Of a DNA stretch of 64,000 nt, positions 60,736 to 64,000 are shown piece after piece. The stretch spans positions 1-64,000 of the forward strand of contig NZ_RBDY01000011.1 of NCBI RefSeq assembly GCF_003626575.1, written 5' to 3'. The position numbers and the translations under genes were made by a program. The notes below the pieces were generated by a model that saw nothing but the letters and a program-made list of their open reading frames with translations, was not told the origin of the DNA and searched no databases. Numbering within the stretch: the stretch's first letter is position 1; each line of letters opens with the position of its first letter. This DNA is from Streptomyces radicis. Lineage in GTDB: Bacteria; Actinomycetota; Actinomycetes; Streptomycetales; Streptomycetaceae.

Positions 60736-61722
60736 TCAAGACTGGTAGACGCCCCTCTCTCCGAAGATGTGCGCGATCTTGTTGGCGCCGAGGACGAGGA
60801 CGACGGCGACCAGCCCCTTGACCAGGCCGACGGCGGCGGCCACGCCCCACTCGCCGCCGAGCACGCCGTGGTTGTAGACATACGTGTCGAGCACCTCGGA
60901 GCCCTCGAGGCCCACGGCCTGCTGCTGGAGGATGATCTGCTCGAACCCCACGGTCAGCGCGTCGCTCAGCCGCAGAATGAGCAGCAGGACGATGACGCCC
61001 TTGATGCCGGGCAGCGTCACGTGCCAGGTCTGCCGCATGCGCCCCGCGCCGTCGACGGACGCCGCCTCGTAGAGCTGGGCGTCGATGCGGGAGAGCGCGG
61101 CGAGGAAGAGGATCATCGCCCAGCCCGCGTCCTTCCACACGACCTGGGAGGTGATCAGCATGGCGAACAGGTCGGGGTTGCCGATGATGTCGAACGTGCC
61201 GTGACCCTGGTCGCGCAGCCAGGTGTTGAGGAGCCCGCCCGCGCCGAGCATGTTCTGGAAGAGCGCCACCACGATCACCCAGGACATGAAGTGCGGGAGA
61301 TACAGCACCGATTGGACCAGGCGCTTGATCCGTTCGGAGAGCAGGGAGTTGAGGAGCAGGGCCAGCGCGACGGGGATGGGGAAGACGAGGACGATCTGGA
61401 TGAACGAGATGAGCAGCGTGTTGCGCAGCGCGTTGAGGAACGCGGGGTCGCCGTTGACGATCACCTCGAAGTTCTCGAAGCCGTTCCAGGCGGATCCCGA
61501 GATGCCGAGGAACGGCTGGTAGTCCTGGAACGCGGTGACGTTGCCGAGCAGCGGTATGTAGTGGAAGAGGAGGATGACGACCATGCCGGGCGCGGCCAGG
61601 AGCAGCAGCAGCCGGTCGCGGCGCATGCGGGCCAGGCGGCCCGCGGGGCGCCCTGCGCGCTCGGTCGGGCCGGGGCCCGCGGTGGGCGGGCCCGGCGGTC
61701 GGTTCTTGAGGGTGAGGCTCAT
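60736..61722 (-). CDS. carbohydrate ABC transporter permease, LplB-like
   Basis: A 328-residue permease with a basic cytoplasmic N-terminus (about 1-35) and six helices (RLLLLLAAPGMVVILLFHYI first). The EAA loop is YEAASVDGAGRMRQTWHVTLPGI. It pairs with the LplC-like permease 600 bp downstream, from which it is separated by a TnpB element. The ATG overlaps the stop of the LacI gene (ATGA at 61719-61722). The stop codon TGA at 60738-60736 lies inside the element's terminal GTCAA. Confidence 0.92.
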   Translation of the reverse strand: MSLTLKNRPPGPPTAGPGPTERAGRPAGRLARMRRDRLLLLLAAPGMVVILLFHYIPLLGNVTAFQDYQPFLGISGSAWNGFENFEVIVNGDPAFLNALRNTLLISFIQIVLVFPIPVALALLLNSLLSERIKRLVQSVLYLPHFMSWVIVVALFQNMLGAGGLLNTWLRDQGHGTFDIIGNPDLFAMLITSQVVWKDAGWAMILFLAALSRIDAQLYEAASVDGAGRMRQTWHVTLPGIKGVIVLLLILRLSDALTVGFEQIILQQQAVGLEGSEVLDTYVYNHGVLGGEWGVAAAVGLVKGLVAVVLVLGANKIAHIFGERGVYQS

Positions 61723-62789
61723 GGGGTGCTCCCTGGGGGTGGAGGGGCGACCGTGCCGGTGAGGGTGTGCTCGCAGGGGAGCAGCACCTGGCGGTCGTGG
61801 TCGCCCGAGGGGTCGCCGAGGAGCTGGACCAGCAGGCGCACGGCGCGGCGGCCCATGGCGTTGCGCGGCACCCGAAGGCAGGCCCAGGGGTGCGGCTCGG
61901 CCGGGCCGCCGGGGTCGTCGACGAGCAGGACGACGGAGAGGTCGCGGGGGATGGTGACGCCGCGGACGCCGGTCATGACGGCGAGGACCCGCACCAGGTT
62001 GACGGACTCGACGAGCACGGCGGTCGTCCCGGCCGCGAGCGCGGTGTCGAGCCACTGGGTGGTGAGCGCGTCGGGCGCGGTGAACGCGGGCTCGGGGACG
62101 TCGAGTCCGAAACGGGTCAGCGCCGCCCTGAACCCCTCCCAGCGGTCGGTCTGCGGCTCGTCGCGCTTCTCCTCGCCGAGGTAGGCGATCCTGCGGTGGC
62201 CCTGGGCGACCAGCTGGTCGACGATGCGGCCCGTGGCGGCGCGGTAGTCGCCGCCCACGTAGGCGATGTCGGCGTCGGGCACCTCGCGGCGCCCGATGAA
62301 GACGAACGGGTAGCCGTCGCGCGCGAGCCGGGCCAGCTCCCCGTGCCCGGCGTGGTGGCCGAGCAGGACGCTGCCGACGGCGTGGCGCAGCGCGTTGACC
62401 CCTTCGGCGTCGTAGATGCGGCGGATGCCGTCCTCGGTCTGGGTGGCCGTGAACAGCACGAGGTTGCACGCCTCGGCGACGGCCTGCTCCTCGATGCCCC
62501 GCATGAACTCGAAGTAGTAGTCGCCCGTGCTGGTCGGGAAGACGGGCTCGAACGTGTGCACACCGAGCAGCAGGCCGCGGGTGGCACGGGGCGCCGCGGC
62601 CGAACGGCCCGCGCCCGTGGGGGAGTAGCGCAGCTTGCGCGCCGCCTCCAGGACGCGGCGCCTGGTCTCGGGGGAGATGCGCTGCCGCTCGGCCGCGCCG
62701 CCGAGCACCATCGACACGGTGGACTGGGAGACCCCGGCCTCGCGCGCGACATCGGACTGGCGTGGGCCCCTGGCCTGGAGAGATGACAC
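61719..62789 (-). CDS. LacI-family transcriptional regulator of the sugar-transport operon
   Basis: A 356-residue regulator. The helix-turn-helix is RQSDVAREAGVSQSTVSMVLGG, the hinge helix ETRRRVLEAARKLRYSPTGAGRSAA, and the sensor domain includes LLLGVHTFEPVFPTSTGDYY and VFIGRREVPDADIAYVGGDY. It closely resembles the LacI protein at 47972-49078 in layout and wording (YFEFMRGIEE against YHEFLVGIEE), suggesting the same subfamily. It is translationally coupled to lplB and presumably represses its own operon. Start GTG at 62789. Confidence 0.9.
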   Translation of the reverse strand: MSSLQARGPRQSDVAREAGVSQSTVSMVLGGAAERQRISPETRRRVLEAARKLRYSPTGAGRSAAAPRATRGLLLGVHTFEPVFPTSTGDYYFEFMRGIEEQAVAEACNLVLFTATQTEDGIRRIYDAEGVNALRHAVGSVLLGHHAGHGELARLARDGYPFVFIGRREVPDADIAYVGGDYRAATGRIVDQLVAQGHRRIAYLGEEKRDEPQTDRWEGFRAALTRFGLDVPEPAFTAPDALTTQWLDTALAAGTTAVLVESVNLVRVLAVMTGVRGVTIPRDLSVVLLVDDPGGPAEPHPWACLRVPRNAMGRRAVRLLVQLLGDPSGDHDRQVLLPCEHTLTGTVAPPPPGSTP

Positions 62790-62840
62790 GGTGGACAGAT
62801 CCTTCGGTCGTCGTCGGGGACTGCTGAACCGCCGTGGCGG

Positions 62841-64000
62841 CTACGGGCGTTCGGCCGCGGGCGGTGGCCAGTCGAGGATCGCACCGCCCGCGAGCAGCTC
62901 GTGGCGCAGCGCCTCGTAGGGCACCTTCTGGACCGGGCAGCCCTCGGCGTGGGCCAGCGCGGCGGCGGCGCCCGCGGCCTCGCCGAGCATCATGAAGACG
63001 GGCTCCATGCGGACGGACGCGTAGGCCACGTGGGAGGCCGAGACGGCCGCCGCGACCAGGAGGTTCTCGCACTCGCCCGGGCGTGGCACGAGCGCGCGGT
63101 AGGACAGGCCGAACGGGCGGGTCACGCTCTGCTGGACGTTGCCCTCGTTGCGCGGGGCGCCGTCCACGACGACGCGCTTGGCGTTGTGCGAGTCCATGAC
63201 GTAGGAGGCGAGCGCCACCGGGTCGGACGCGGAGGCGCGGGCCGTGCCGTCGGCCTGGGTGACGACGTAACCGGCCACCATCCTGCGGGCCTCGCGGATG
63301 TAGAGCTGCGGGGGCCAGTGCGCGGTGTCGGTGAACTCCCGTGGGGACAGGCCGAATCGGCGCGTCTCCTCGTGAACGGCCGCTGGCAGCCCGGGGTCGT
63401 TGGCCAGGAAGTACAACAGCCCTGCCTGGTAGCGGACATGGTCCTGGAAGATCTCCTCGCGGCGGGCGTGCCCGGCGTCGGGCCAGTCGTAGTTGGCACC
63501 GATGTGGTCGGAGGAGAACGCGCCGTGGTTGTTCATGTCGAACACGTCGCCGTGCGGCCCCGAGTGGACCAGGCATGTGCGCCCGTACAACTCGTAGCCG
63601 CCCGCGGCGACATGGCGGCGCAGCAGCTCGTAGCGGCCGGGGTCGTAGCCGTCGGGCCGCGGGAACGGCAGCCGGTCGTCCGCGGTGGTGACGCACAGGC
63701 GGAACGTGTACGCCTGGACGCGGTGGTCGCCCTCGCCGGGCTCGCCGTGCGGGTCGGGCGAGATGCCGGGCAGCAGGCCGCTGGCCGGGTCGCCCGGCGT
63801 CACATAGGGGTCGACGGGGAAGCGGAACTGGTGGTTGGTGCTCGGCCGGACGCCGGCCAGGGACTCGCCGTAGGCCGTGGCGGGCTCCCTTCCGGTGGTG
63901 TACGTGACGCCCGCGGCGGCCATCAGGTCGCCCTCGTAGGACGCGTCGACGAACCAGGGCGCGCGGTAGCGCGTGCCGTCGTCGGTGCGCAGCTCCTCGA
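62841..64000 (-). CDS. FAD-dependent oxidoreductase, partial (N-terminus outside the window)
   Basis: The C-terminal part (at least 386 residues) of an FAD_oxidored-family protein. The segments RAPWFVDASYEGDLMAAAGV, STNHQFRFPVDPYVTPGDPA, HGAFSSDHIGANYDWPD and SASHVAYASVRMEPVFMMLG are standard for the group found next to polysaccharide-uptake genes. It is upstream of and on the same strand as the LacI-lplB-lplC genes, so it probably modifies the sugar carried by that transporter. The glycine-rich FAD motif and start codon lie beyond position 64000. Confidence 0.85.
   Translation of the reverse strand, partial: EELRTDDGTRYRAPWFVDASYEGDLMAAAGVTYTTGREPATAYGESLAGVRPSTNHQFRFPVDPYVTPGDPASGLLPGISPDPHGEPGEGDHRVQAYTFRLCVTTADDRLPFPRPDGYDPGRYELLRRHVAAGGYELYGRTCLVHSGPHGDVFDMNNHGAFSSDHIGANYDWPDAGHARREEIFQDHVRYQAGLLYFLANDPGLPAAVHEETRRFGLSPREFTDTAHWPPQLYIREARRMVAGYVVTQADGTARASASDPVALASYVMDSHNAKRVVVDGAPRNEGNVQQSVTRPFGLSYRALVPRPGECENLLVAAAVSASHVAYASVRMEPVFMMLGEAAGAAAALAHAEGCPVQKVPYEALRHELLAGGAILDWPPPAAERP

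Larger units (their letters stand above)
60155..60739 (+). mobile_element. IS200/IS605-group (IS1341-type) TnpB element, internally deleted
   Basis: The element begins near CCCCGGCC-TTCG-GGCCGGGG (stem 60160-60179) and ends with the hairpin at 60710-60729 followed by GAGGAAGTCAA, a known TnpB-element right end. It carries no TnpA and an internally deleted TnpB. It lies between two permease genes of one operon: the right end overlaps the lplB stop codon and the left end stops before the lplC ribosome-binding site. Exact left boundary is uncertain by a few bases. Confidence 0.8.

Noticed and set aside
62829..62852. GGCGGCTACGGGCG as a fifth copy of the intergenic repeat
   Set aside because: Only about 13 bases match and the rest lies in the FAD oxidoreductase coding sequence; likely chance.

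Overview
The window is 64 kb of very GC-rich DNA whose codons mostly end in G or C, with GTG and TTG starts, many 4-nt ATGA/GTGA overlaps, Tat and lipoprotein exports, an SARP regulator, a LuxR-type LAL regulator with a TTA codon, a monomeric isocitrate dehydrogenase and several secreted glycan hydrolases. All of this points to a Streptomyces or close streptomycete chromosome, probably an accessory (arm-like) region. No rRNA or tRNA gene was seen.

Layout. 0-6 kb: nucleoside 2-deoxyribosyltransferase-like protein, PPOX-fold protein, an ArsR/SRPBCC pair, an SARP regulator preceded by a 26-codon ORF, a 260-bp element with perfect 26-bp inverted ends, and idh. 6-19.5 kb: aquaporin/GlpF and GH20 hexosaminidase, the dicarboxylate carrier DctA with a DcuSR-type two-component system, a GH114 lipoprotein, an NhaA-DsbA fusion, a TerD protein, a PhoD phosphatase and an imine-reductase-like protein. 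19.7-32.1 kb: a compact biosynthetic cluster of the chromopyrrolic acid/bisindole type. It has a P450, a methyltransferase, a RebD/StaD/VioB-like dimer synthase, a RebO-like oxidase, a RebH-like tryptophan halogenase, a RebF-like flavin reductase and a LAL activator. The predicted product core is a chlorinated bisindole pyrrole.

32-45.4 kb: epimerase, GH43, amidase with peptidoglycan-binding repeats, a second ArsR/SRPBCC pair, a VOC protein, IS5 and IS110 remnants with a truncated methyltransferase, an XRE regulator, a secreted protein, an APH-family kinase, a two-domain hypothetical and a DesR-type response regulator. 45.5-57.5 kb: a mosaic block lying between that response regulator and a DesK-type kinase that is its likely partner. 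The block holds a decayed radical-SAM/beta-lactamase-like/HTTM group, a LacI-GH3 beta-glucosidase pair, a TetR-SDR pair, an IS5 remnant and a complete A-C-B1-B2 lasso peptide cluster with predicted core GNNGIWWEPFNPQYDY. 57.5-64 kb: the DesK-type kinase, a small membrane protein, and an LplB/LplC sugar-transport operon with LacI regulator and FAD oxidoreductase. That operon is interrupted exactly at the lplB stop codon by an internally deleted TnpB element.

The two items most worth following are the halogenated bisindole cluster and the lasso cluster. A dispersed intergenic repeat family (about 2.9, 37.8, 51.4 and 57.4 kb) marks several of the rearranged junctions. All family assignments come from reading motifs by eye; no search was run.
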